A stretch of DNA of 14,340 nt from NCBI GenBank assembly GCA_023416575.1, contig JAEZHL010000224.1, forward strand, positions 1-14,340, in the 5' to 3' direction. Position 1 is the first letter of the stretch, and the number at the start of each line of letters is the position of its first letter. Below the pieces are notes generated by a model. The model was not told the DNA's origin. It searched no databases and was given only the letters and a program-made list of their open reading frames with translations. This document shows, piece after piece, positions 6,998 through 13,537 of the stretch. Source of the DNA: Pseudomonadota bacterium (lineage in GTDB: Bacteria; Pseudomonadota; Alphaproteobacteria; Rhizobiales; Hyphomicrobiaceae). The position numbers were made by a program, and so were the translations under genes.

Positions 6998-7315
6998 TCA
7001 GTCGAAAAGTCCGAGCTGGCCTGGATGGCGGCCACGCGGGATGCGCCGGTGCGGGCTGGCATCGACTTGGTCCACCATCTCGGGATAGCGCGCCTCGAAT
7101 ATCGTCCAGGCTTTCTTCCGCGCGCCGGGAAACCTCACGCCCTCCCAGATTTCATAGATCCGGCGACGGTCGCATGGGTAGCGGCCGAAAAGGTCGATGC
7201 GGCGCACCCTGAGCCAGCGCGCAATCCAAATGTCGATGGCATCGGCTTCCGTCAGCTTATGAGGGACCGTTCTGGCAGAGGAGACGGGGTGTTTTGAGAC
7301 CGGAAGAGCATTCAT
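6998..7315 (-). CDS. Small putative DNA-binding protein ending in a QLGLF motif
   Basis: I do not recognise a named family. From the ATG at 7315 it is 105 aa. The frame stays open upstream, so an ATG at 7351 or a TTG at 7366 are possible starts, and none has a good ribosome site. The middle (LTEADAIDIWIARWLRVRRIDLFGRYPCDRRRIYEIWEGVRFPG) has the spacing of a helix-turn-helix as in homing-type modules: an I-W-x-A-R helix, a tyrosine, then R-x-I-Y-x-I-W-x-G. The tail is basic (PHRRIPRGRHPG) and ends QLGLFD, which fits the beta sliding-clamp motif QLxLF. It is the first minus-strand gene of the block inside the his cluster. Function is unknown; clamp and DNA binding are inference. Confidence 0.65.
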   Translation of the reverse strand: MNALPVSKHPVSSARTVPHKLTEADAIDIWIARWLRVRRIDLFGRYPCDRRRIYEIWEGVRFPGARKKAWTIFEARYPEMVDQVDASPHRRIPRGRHPGQLGLFD

Positions 7316-7450
7316 GGCAGGCAGGTGCTTGACGCGCGTACAACCTTGCATGCTTATCGCGCACAATCACAGCGAAGATATGACTGGCACGCCGCGCGGC
7401 GGCAGGCAGCTGCTCCCGTCACGCGCGCCGCAATCAGACCGAGGCAAGTC

Positions 7451-8194
7451 TTGATCCTCTTTCCCGCTATCGACCTCAAGGACGGCCAGTGCGTTCGCCT
7501 CAAGCTCGGCGAAATGGAGCAGGCGACCGTCTTCAACGACGATCCGGCCGCGCAGGCCCGCGCATTCGAGGATCAGGGATTCCAGTGGCTCCACATCGTC
7601 GATCTCAATGGAGCCTTTGCCGGCAAGCCGGTCAACGCAGGGGCGGTCGAGGCGATCCTCAGCGCGATTTCAATGCCTGTTCAGCTCGGGGGCGGCATCC
7701 GCGACCTCGCGACGATCGAGATGTGGCTCGGGAAGGGCGTGCGCCGGGTGATCCTCGGCACGATTGCCGTGCGTGATCCGAACCTCGTCCGGGAGGCCTG
7801 CCGGCTGTTTCCAGGCCGTGTCGCCGTCGGGATCGATGCCAAGGGCGGCAAGGTCGCTGTCGAGGGTTGGGCGGAGGTGAGCGAGCTCACGGCGGTGGAC
7901 CTGGCGCGCCGGTTCGAGGATGCCGGTGTTGCGGCCATCATCTACACGGACATCGAGCGCGACGGAGTTCTCAAGGGGCTCAATCTGCCGGCAACGGCTG
8001 AGCTGGCGCGCGCGACCAGCATCCCCGTCATCGCGTCGGGTGGGCTGGCGTCGATTGCCGACGTCGAGGCGCTGCTGCAACCGGAGTATGCGATGCTCGA
8101 AGGTGCGATCACCGGGCGGGCGCTGTACGACGGCCGCCTCGATGCGCGCGCGGCGCTCGAACTCATTTCGCGCCGTGGCGGATCGACAGTGTAA
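7451..8194 (+). CDS. hisA: Phosphoribosylformimino-AICAR ribotide isomerase
   Basis: TIM-barrel enzyme that isomerises ProFAR to PRFAR, the substrate of HisH-HisF. I chose the TTG at 7451, which gives MILFPAIDLKDG and 247 aa, the normal length, with GAGG 6 bases upstream. The frame is open another 126 bases upstream, but that extension is unlike the family. Catalytic aspartates are D8 (AID8LKDG) and D129 (GID129AKGG). Phosphate-binding loops LGGGIR near 80 and IASGGLAS near 195 are intact. The last 32 bp overlap the convergent hypothetical gene. The 85-kb-free immediate upstream neighbour is a divergent minus-strand gene, so hisA probably needs a promoter of its own; none was recognised. Confidence 0.96.
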   Translation: MILFPAIDLKDGQCVRLKLGEMEQATVFNDDPAAQARAFEDQGFQWLHIVDLNGAFAGKPVNAGAVEAILSAISMPVQLGGGIRDLATIEMWLGKGVRRVILGTIAVRDPNLVREACRLFPGRVAVGIDAKGGKVAVEGWAEVSELTAVDLARRFEDAGVAAIIYTDIERDGVLKGLNLPATAELARATSIPVIASGGLASIADVEALLQPEYAMLEGAITGRALYDGRLDARAALELISRRGGSTV

Positions 8195-8639
8195 GCGCCG
8201 AGCGCAGTAGGCAAACCACCATTGCCAGCTGGCACCAGACCGGAGAGAGCCGGGCCTGGTGCCGGCACGTCTCGTAATCCTGCAGGCACTGGAAGGTGGG
8301 GTCGCTGTACTGAGCCCGCCTTGAGTCGTCGGACTGACCGGACAGGCGCTTGGCGATGTTGTCGAGCCGGGTCAGGATGCGTTTGCGCAGGTGTTCCGGC
8401 AGCTGCTCGAAGGCGGCCTCGTCGAATGGCTCGCCCGGATTGCGCTGCTGGATGTCCTTGAGCTGTGTCGCCGCAACTTTGAGGTTGCGCAAGGCTGACT
8501 TGACGAAGCGGTGCTCGGTTCCCGCCTCGTCGAGCGCTGCGATCTTCTCGCGAAGCAGCTTGATGTCCTCGGAGGCCAGTCGCTTCCGCTGCACGGCCTC
8601 GGCTACGTCCTGGAGATCATGGCTGCTGTCCTTGGCCAT
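8163..8639 (-). CDS. Hypothetical protein with a CX6C-X10-CX6C C-terminus
   Basis: I do not recognise this protein. It is 158 aa and starts at ATG 8639 with GGGCAGGGGG immediately upstream, a plausible Shine-Dalgarno sequence. Residues 1-105 are charged and predicted by eye to be helical, possibly coiled (LLREKIAALDEAG, ALRNLKVAATQLKDIQQ, LPEHLRKRILTRLDNIAKRL). The C-terminal part carries four cysteines, C118, C125, C136 and C143, in the pattern CX6C-X10-CX6C, suggesting two facing helices joined by disulfides or a metal. There is no obvious signal peptide. It lies on the opposite strand between hisA and hisF, overlapping the hisA 3' end by 32 bp, and diverges from hisF across 91 bp. Confidence 0.65.
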   Translation of the reverse strand: MAKDSSHDLQDVAEAVQRKRLASEDIKLLREKIAALDEAGTEHRFVKSALRNLKVAATQLKDIQQRNPGEPFDEAAFEQLPEHLRKRILTRLDNIAKRLSGQSDDSRRAQYSDPTFQCLQDYETCRHQARLSPVWCQLAMVVCLLRSALTLSIRHGAK

Positions 8640-8730
8640 CGCCCCCTGCCCTTTTTATTTCGACTCATTCATTCCGACGATGACGCATGACGGTCTTGCA
8701 TCCAAGTCACGGACGCGCCAAGAAGTTGCC

Positions 8731-9510
8731 ATGCTCAAAACCCGCATCATTCCGTGTCTCGATGTCAAGGACGGCCGTGTCGTCAAGGGCGTGCAGTTCG
8801 TCGACTTGAAGGATGCCGGCGACCCGGTCGAGTCGGCTGCCGCCTACGATGCAGCTGGCGCTGACGAACTCTGTTTCCTCGACATCACGGCAAGCCACGA
8901 GGATCGCGGCACCCTGCTCGACATCGTGCAGCGGACCGCGGAACGCTGCTTCATGCCGCTCACGGTCGGCGGTGGTGTGCGCACAGTCGAGGACATCCGC
9001 CGCCTGCTCGAGGCCGGGGCCGACAAGGTGTCGATCAACACCGCCGCAGTGAAGGACCGCAGCTTCGTGCGAGCGGCGTCGGAGAAGTTCGGCGCCCAAT
9101 GCATCGTCGTGGCGATCGACGCCAAGAAGGTGTCCCAGGCCGGCGAGCCAGATCGGTGGGAAATCTTCACGCACGGTGGGCGGAACCCGACCGGGATCGA
9201 CGCGGTCGACTATGCCCGTGAGGTCGTGGATCTGGGCGCCGGTGAGATCTTGCTCACCTCCATGGATCGGGACGGGACCAAGATCGGCTTCGATGTCGGG
9301 CTGACCCGAGCTGTTTCAGACGCAGTTCGGGTGCCCGTGATCGCTTCGGGTGGCGTCGGCACGCTCGATCATCTCGTGGATGGCGTGCGCCTCGGACACG
9401 CGAGCGCGGTGCTTGCGGCCTCGATCTTCCATTTCGGGACCTTCACCGTAGCCCAGGCGAAGCGCCACATGGCGGCCGCCGGGATTCCCGTGCGGCTGGA
9501 CGCGGCCTGA
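8731..9510 (+). CDS. hisF: Imidazole glycerol phosphate synthase, cyclase subunit HisF
   Basis: TIM-barrel partner of HisH that uses ammonia to convert PRFAR to imidazole-glycerol phosphate plus AICAR. At 259 aa from ATG 8731 it matches the family. The frame is open upstream, but MLKTRIIPCLDVKDG is the standard N-terminus. Catalytic aspartates fall at D11 and D130, the same numbers as in the well-studied Thermotoga enzyme. Phosphate loops are at LTVGGGVRT and IASGGVGT. The ribosome site is weak (AAGAAG). A hairpin at 9545-9573 follows. In many related genomes hisE comes next; here a minus-strand lyase gene does. Confidence 0.97.
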   Translation: MLKTRIIPCLDVKDGRVVKGVQFVDLKDAGDPVESAAAYDAAGADELCFLDITASHEDRGTLLDIVQRTAERCFMPLTVGGGVRTVEDIRRLLEAGADKVSINTAAVKDRSFVRAASEKFGAQCIVVAIDAKKVSQAGEPDRWEIFTHGGRNPTGIDAVDYAREVVDLGAGEILLTSMDRDGTKIGFDVGLTRAVSDAVRVPVIASGGVGTLDHLVDGVRLGHASAVLAASIFHFGTFTVAQAKRHMAAAGIPVRLDAA

Positions 9511-9544
9511 TCCCTACGCACTGCGCACGGCTCGGGGATGAGGC

Positions 9545-9573
9545 CGAGGCCTGGACCAGTGTGCCAGGCCTCG
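9545..9573. terminator. Stem-loop terminator between hisF and the convergent lyase gene
   Basis: CGAGGCCTGG and CCAGGCCTCG form a perfect 10-bp stem with a 9-base loop, 34 bp after the hisF stop. The plus-strand side continues with an AT-richer stretch (TAATCTTA) rather than a clean T-run. It sits between two convergent genes, so it may serve both. Confidence 0.55.
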
Positions 9574-9593
9574 TAATCTTACTCGTAATCTTA
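9570..9593. repeat. Perfect 12-bp tandem duplication
   Basis: The unit CTCGTAATCTTA occurs twice back to back, starting within the right arm of the preceding hairpin. It looks like a small slippage duplication in the hisF 3' region. Confidence 0.85.
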
Positions 9594-9609
9594 TCAGTGC
9601 GACGCGCGA

Positions 9610-10467
9610 TTACGCGCCCCTCGCGGCGGCACGCAGCCTGCGCATGCCGAGGATGGTCGGCGGCTCGATCATCTTGCCATCGACCACGAGCGTCCCCGGA
9701 GTCCCTTGGTCGGCAGCGGCGACGATGCGCTCGGCGCGTGCCAGCTCATCGCTGCTCGGGCCGAACGCGGCATGGACGATGGGCACCTGGTCTGCAGAGC
9801 GGCAGACCTTGCCGGTAAAGCCCAGATCGCGCGCTTGGACAGCCTCGCGCTGCAGCACTGCCGGATCTGTGCTCGAGGTCGGACAGTCGAGAACCTGAAC
9901 GCCGGCAAGCGCCGCGGCGCTGGATGTCCGCGAGCGGGCATAAGCCAATGGTTCCCAAGCCATTTTCACGCCGAGCGCGGCCGAAAGATCATAGCCGCCG
10001 AATGCGATCCAGGTCACCCGGGGCGAGGCATTCGCGATGGCCGCAGCGTTCTCGAGGCCGGCTGCGGTCTCGATGATGACGCCGAGCTCGATGTCGGGGA
10101 GGCCCGCATCACTCAGGATCTGGTCGACGACGCGCACTTCTTCCGCGTTGTCGAGCTTGGGCAACATAAGGCCGTCGATGGCAACGGCGTTGTCCAGAAT
10201 GAATGCGAGATCGCGCACTCCTTCGGCCGATTTCGGCGTGTTGATGCGGGTAAAAAGGGCCGAGGCCGAGCTGCCGCGATCAGCCGACAGCGCCTTGAGG
10301 GCGGCGCGGCCATCAGCCGGCCGGGCGGCGGCATAGGCATCCTCGAGGTCGATGCAGACGATATCCGCACCGGAGCCTAGCGCCTGACTGAAAGCCTCTG
10401 GCTTGAAGGGTGAGGTCAGCAACAGGCTCCGGCGTGGCCGGATACGCGATAGCGGCGCGAACGTCAT
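9610..10467 (-). CDS. CitE-like CoA-ester lyase (HpcH/HpaI aldolase family)
   Basis: 285 aa, like the CitE/malyl-CoA or citramalyl-CoA lyase group, which cleaves beta-hydroxyacyl-CoA compounds in a metal-dependent TIM barrel. Visible elements: CID40LEDA, the substrate arginine in FTR74INT, LPK at 102-104, the metal-ligand glutamate in IIE133TAAGLEN, and the metal-ligand aspartate in FGGYD160LSAALG. The usual GKxAIHPxQV segment reads GKVCRSADQV here, losing the conserved His-Pro. Substrate cannot be assigned. The ATG at 10467 has AGAGGA 6 bases upstream. It diverges from a MarR gene over 247 bp, and a TTGACA-type promoter is visible. Confidence 0.87.
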   Translation of the reverse strand: MTFAPLSRIRPRRSLLLTSPFKPEAFSQALGSGADIVCIDLEDAYAAARPADGRAALKALSADRGSSASALFTRINTPKSAEGVRDLAFILDNAVAIDGLMLPKLDNAEEVRVVDQILSDAGLPDIELGVIIETAAGLENAAAIANASPRVTWIAFGGYDLSAALGVKMAWEPLAYARSRTSSAAALAGVQVLDCPTSSTDPAVLQREAVQARDLGFTGKVCRSADQVPIVHAAFGPSSDELARAERIVAAADQGTPGTLVVDGKMIEPPTILGMRRLRAAARGA

Positions 10468-10497
10468 GGGCGGTCCTCTGGGCGAACTGTTTTGCGT

Positions 10498-10526
10498 TGT
10501 TTTCGTTGCTCAGACGGCCGTGTCAA
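10498..10526 (-). promoter_or_regulatory. Possible housekeeping promoter of the CitE-like gene
   Basis: On the minus strand a perfect TTGACA (10526-10521) is followed after 17 bases by AAAACA, a poor -10 match. The implied leader is about 24 nt. The -35 match and the distance to the start codon are the support; the -10 is weak. Confidence 0.35.
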
Positions 10527-10613
10527 GCTGGGTCGCATTTCCGCCAGGCGTGCCGCTTAGGATTGCGGCCGGCAGCCAAGGTGTCGTTCGCACATCGTGG
10601 CCCGTGCTCGTGC

Positions 10614-10650
10614 GATAATATGATAACTGATGATCATTATCCCGATCGGG
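10614..10650. promoter_or_regulatory. Candidate MarR operator: inverted repeats
   Basis: The intergenic region between the divergent lyase and MarR genes holds GATAAT (10614-10619) mirrored by ATTATC (10636-10641). The palindrome CCCGATCGGG follows at 10641-10650, and a related CTCGGTCGG lies 4 bases beyond. MarR proteins usually bind short palindromes near their own promoter. Which repeat is the operator cannot be told by eye. Confidence 0.35.
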
Positions 10651-10714
10651 TTCACTCGGTCGGAAAAGATGGTATTGAGGTGGCTCATTATGCCGCCGCT
10701 CCGGGAACTCTCGC

Positions 10715-11212
10715 ATGAAACCCGATGACGAGGAACACGTCGGCTACCTGATCACCGACGTCGCGCGCCTGTTGCGGACGGTGTTCGACCGTCGCGTGCG
10801 GAAGCTGGGATTGACGCGGGCCCAATGGTTGGCGGTGACGCGGCTTTATCCCCGCCCTGGACTCAGCCAGTCCGAGGTCGCGGATCTACTGGAGATCGAG
10901 AAGGCGACCGCTTGCCGGCTGCTCGATCGCCTGGAAAAGAAGAAGTGGATAGAGCGACGCCCGGACGCCAAGGACCGGCGGATCAAGCGGATTCATCTCA
11001 CGCCGCCGGCCGAGCGCGTGCACGCTTCGATCTGGCCGGTGGCGGAAAATACGGTCGATGATGCCTTGAGCGAGCTGTCGGCAGAGGAGCGGCGGCAGTT
11101 CACGGATATGATGGTGCGTATCAAGGGCAAGCTGCAGTCGCTTGCTGAGCGAGATTCCGCAGCCGAGCCGATCGACACGCGGGGTGACGACGACGAGGCC
11201 TTCGTGATCTGA
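10715..11212 (+). CDS. MarR family transcriptional regulator
   Basis: 165 aa, dimeric winged-helix regulator. The N-terminal dimerisation helix (YLITDVARLLRTVFDRRVRKLGLT) is followed by the recognition region LSQSEVADLLEIEKATACRLLDRLE at about 50-74. The wing is D84AKDRRIKRIHLT96, with the typical D-x-R pattern, and a long C-terminal helix follows. The acidic tail (DDDEAFVI) is unremarkable. The ATG at 10715 has GGGAACTCTCGC upstream, a weak ribosome site. Divergent orientation to the CitE-like lyase and palindromes in the shared region suggest that it controls that gene and itself, responding to a CoA-ester or aromatic-type ligand; that is inference from context. Confidence 0.92.
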   Translation: MKPDDEEHVGYLITDVARLLRTVFDRRVRKLGLTRAQWLAVTRLYPRPGLSQSEVADLLEIEKATACRLLDRLEKKKWIERRPDAKDRRIKRIHLTPPAERVHASIWPVAENTVDDALSELSAEERRQFTDMMVRIKGKLQSLAERDSAAEPIDTRGDDDEAFVI

Positions 11213-11350
11213 GTGCCCGAGCCGGGCGAGTCGGAAACTATCTTTTTCATTCCATGATTGTTGCCGTCGCCGGGCTCCGGGAGGCGCGCGTCAAGCTAGG
11301 CATCGCGTCCCGCTGTCGAATTGCATTAGGATGCAGGACCCAAGGCGCAG

Positions 11351-12544
11351 ATGGACCAGGCGGGGCACGCAATGACAGTTTCCGATCAGGAGCAGCAAGT
11401 TACGACGTGGCTGGGCGAGCAGAAGGAGGCCATGATCGCGCTCCTGCGCGATGTGGTGAACATCGACTCCGGCAGCTATGACAAGGCAGGGGTCGATGCC
11501 GTTGGTGCGCGCTTCGAGCAGTTCTTCGCAGAGCAAGGCCTGCCGACCCGTCGCGAGCCCATGGAGCGTTTTGGCGACGCAATTCACATCCGCCTCGATG
11601 ATGCGCTGACCAACGAGAAGCCGATTCTCCTGCTCGGACATCGCGATACGGTCTTTTCGAAAGGCGAGGCGTCGCGCCGGCCTTTCCGCATCGAGAACGG
11701 TCGCGCCTACGGGCCGGGCGTCTGCGATATGAAGGCCGGGCTTGTCATGAATGCATTCGTCCTGGCGGCCTTTAAAAAGTTCGGGGGTGCCCCGGCGCCG
11801 GTTATCGGACTCATCACCAGCGACGAGGAGATCGGCTCGCCCGCATGCCGTCCCGTCATCGAGGCAGTGGCGCGCGGTGCACGCGCCGTCCTGAACTCCG
11901 AGCCGGGTCGCCCGAATGGGAACGTCGTCACCGGCCGCAAGGGCGGCGTTTTCATGCGCATGACCATTGAGGGCCGGCCGGCACATTCGGGCGGAAACTT
12001 CGAGAAGGGGATCAGCGCCATTGGCGAGTTGGCACACAAGATCATTGCCATCCACAAGCTGACCGACCTCGCCAAAGGCACGACGCTGAACGTCGGCATC
12101 ATTCGCGGCGGCGAGGCGGTCAACATGGTGGCGCCCTCGGCCGAGGCGGAGATCGACCTGCGCTACACCGATCCGCCGGAGCGCTCGAAGGCCGTGGCTG
12201 CGATTGGAGAGATCGTTTCCACGAGTTTCGTTCCGGGCACGACGGCGAAGCTCGAGATCAAAGGGGAGTTCGTGCCCCTCAACCCAACCGCATCGTCCGA
12301 GGCGCTGTTCGAGCACTATCAGGCGGCGGCGCGCGATGCCGGGCTGACGGTCGAGGGCGAATTCTCCGGCGGCTGCGCCGATTCCGGCTTCACCGCCGCA
12401 GTCGGCTGCCCGACCATTTGCGCGGTCGGCCCGGTCGGTGGCGCGGCCCATACACCGGAAGAGTATCTCGAGGTCGATTCGTTCGTGCCGCGCGCTCAAG
12501 CCATGGCCTTGGCGATCATGAGGCTCGGGCGACTGGCGAGCTGA
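11351..12544 (+). CDS. M20 family metallopeptidase (glutamate carboxypeptidase-like)
   Basis: 397 aa zinc peptidase resembling carboxypeptidase G2. Metal and catalytic residues are in place: H97 (LGHRDT), bridging D126 (GPGVCD126MKAG), the pair E159-E160 (SDEEIGS; base and ligand), E184 (LNSEPG) and the C-terminal H367 (AAHTPEEYLEVDS). The dimerisation/lid domain lies between about 195 and 310 (GRPAHSGG, H212). There is no signal peptide, so it is probably cytoplasmic. Starts at ATG 11351 or ATG 11372 are both plausible, and the latter has GGCGGGG 6 bases upstream. The substrate is unknown; glutamate-containing peptides or N-acyl amino acids fit the family. It lies 138 bp after the MarR gene and may not be co-regulated. 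Confidence 0.92.
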   Translation: MDQAGHAMTVSDQEQQVTTWLGEQKEAMIALLRDVVNIDSGSYDKAGVDAVGARFEQFFAEQGLPTRREPMERFGDAIHIRLDDALTNEKPILLLGHRDTVFSKGEASRRPFRIENGRAYGPGVCDMKAGLVMNAFVLAAFKKFGGAPAPVIGLITSDEEIGSPACRPVIEAVARGARAVLNSEPGRPNGNVVTGRKGGVFMRMTIEGRPAHSGGNFEKGISAIGELAHKIIAIHKLTDLAKGTTLNVGIIRGGEAVNMVAPSAEAEIDLRYTDPPERSKAVAAIGEIVSTSFVPGTTAKLEIKGEFVPLNPTASSEALFEHYQAAARDAGLTVEGEFSGGCADSGFTAAVGCPTICAVGPVGGAAHTPEEYLEVDSFVPRAQAMALAIMRLGRLAS

Positions 12545-12593
12545 ACGGCTGGGTTTTCCTGAACATCAAATCGCAAACTAAGTTGCACTCAAG

Positions 12594-12622
12594 CGACGGC
12601 ACGCCAATCGCGCGTGCCGTCG
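12594..12622. terminator. Strong 11-bp stem-loop after the M20 gene
   Basis: CGACGGCACGC pairs perfectly with GCGTGCCGTCG around the loop CAATCGC. It begins 49 bp after the M20 stop and lies about 110 bp before the M16 gene. The stem is strong, but no T-run follows, so it may be a terminator, a transcript-stabilising hairpin or a protein site. Confidence 0.5.
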
Positions 12623-12642
12623 TCATTCATGACAAATCGGCA

Positions 12643-12671
12643 TTGAAATGCGCCGAAGGGGCGTGTACGAC
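12643..12671 (+). promoter_or_regulatory. Possible promoter of the M16 protease gene
   Basis: TTGAAA (12643-12648) is followed after 17 bases by TACGAC, giving a leader of about 50 nt to the ATG at 12731. An alternative -10 is TATAGT at 12693-12698. An inverted repeat TGAAC-N9-GTTCA (12698-12716) lies between this and the start codon and could be an operator. Confidence 0.3.
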
Positions 12672-12730
12672 CGATCTCATTAGTTCGCGCAATATAGTGA
12701 ACGAATATTAAGTTCATTTTCGGGTGGCGA

Positions 12731-13537
12731 ATGATTGTTGATCGGCGGCGCGCGCTGAAGCTCGCGGTGGCTGGCGCTTTTTGTAGCGCTCTCCCTTTGC
12801 ATAGATCTGCCGCAGAACCAATCTTCCCGGTTCACGGCGAGGGCTACACCCGATACGACCTCGCGAATGGTCTACGCGTTCACTGCTGCCGCAGCAGGTC
12901 GAGACATATCAATGCCGGGCTCTTGCTACGCAGCAAGGAGATTACAGCGCACGGTGGCCTCGCGCACATTATGGAGCACACTTCTTTTACCGGCGCTGCC
13001 GGGCAACTGACGGCGCGGGAGCTGAAGCAGAAGCGCAAGGCGGTCATCCAGGAGGGCAATGCGTTTACGGCGCCGGGAGTCCTCGGGTGGTATGCGTCGT
13101 TTCTGCCGAAGTACGCGTCTGAAGCGCTAGAACTGCTGGCCATTACCAGCCTGAACCAACGGTTTGATGTGGAGACCGTTTCGAGCGAGGTGCGGATCAT
13201 TCTGCAGGAGCTTTTTCTCGACAAGTACAGCAGCGCAGGTGCGGTACGCCGACGCGTCCAAGCAGTTCTTTATGGCCCGGATCACCCCTTCGGACGAGAC
13301 ACTCTCGAAGCGGAAATCGCCAAAGCGAGGACCCCTGCCCGCAAATTGATTACGGAACTTCAGGATTTTGCTGCGACGATAAGGCTGCCCAGCAACATGG
13401 ACCTGATTCTGGTCGGAGAGTCCGAGCCGGGTCGGCTGCGGGATATCGCTGAGGAGCACTTCGGCCATTATCCGTGCTGCAGGGCCAATGCTGGAGTTGC
13501 CGAGAACCGGCCCGGTCCGCGCTTATCAAACCCTTAG
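12731..13537 (+). CDS. M16 zinc protease, N-terminal part (frame-split)
   Basis: 268 aa ending at a stop in the middle of a normal-length M16 peptidase. The start VDRRRALKLAVAGAFCSALP followed by HRSAAEP looks like a Tat signal peptide, so export to the periplasm is expected. The inverted zinc motif H79IMEH83 is complete, and E160 follows exactly 76 residues later, the HxxEH-x76-E pattern of active M16 proteases. EGNAFTAPGVLGWYASFLP and LILVGE also fit. Residues after about 248 (CCRANAG...) no longer look like the family, while the next frame does, so the frame break is near 13470-13530. GGGTGG precedes the ATG. By eye, codon use is less GC-biased than in the his genes. Confidence 0.8.
   Translation: MIVDRRRALKLAVAGAFCSALPLHRSAAEPIFPVHGEGYTRYDLANGLRVHCCRSRSRHINAGLLLRSKEITAHGGLAHIMEHTSFTGAAGQLTARELKQKRKAVIQEGNAFTAPGVLGWYASFLPKYASEALELLAITSLNQRFDVETVSSEVRIILQELFLDKYSSAGAVRRRVQAVLYGPDHPFGRDTLEAEIAKARTPARKLITELQDFAATIRLPSNMDLILVGESEPGRLRDIAEEHFGHYPCCRANAGVAENRPGPRLSNP

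Noticed and set aside
7391..7400. GCCGCGCGGC palindrome upstream of hisA
   Set aside because: Short all-GC palindromes are common in such GC-rich DNA, and nothing else marks it as an operator.
7325..7450. N-terminal extension of hisA (frame open from 7325)
   Set aside because: The extension is unlike HisA; the TTG at 7451 has a good ribosome site and gives the family N-terminus and length.
11291..12499. 402-aa open frame on the minus strand over the M20 gene
   Set aside because: Antisense shadow of a clear M20 peptidase with all metal ligands; its translation is Arg/Ala/Gly-rich with no recognisable domain.
12418..12711. 97-aa frame running from the M20 3' end into the intergenic region
   Set aside because: It starts inside M20 out of frame, crosses the hairpin and has no ribosome site.
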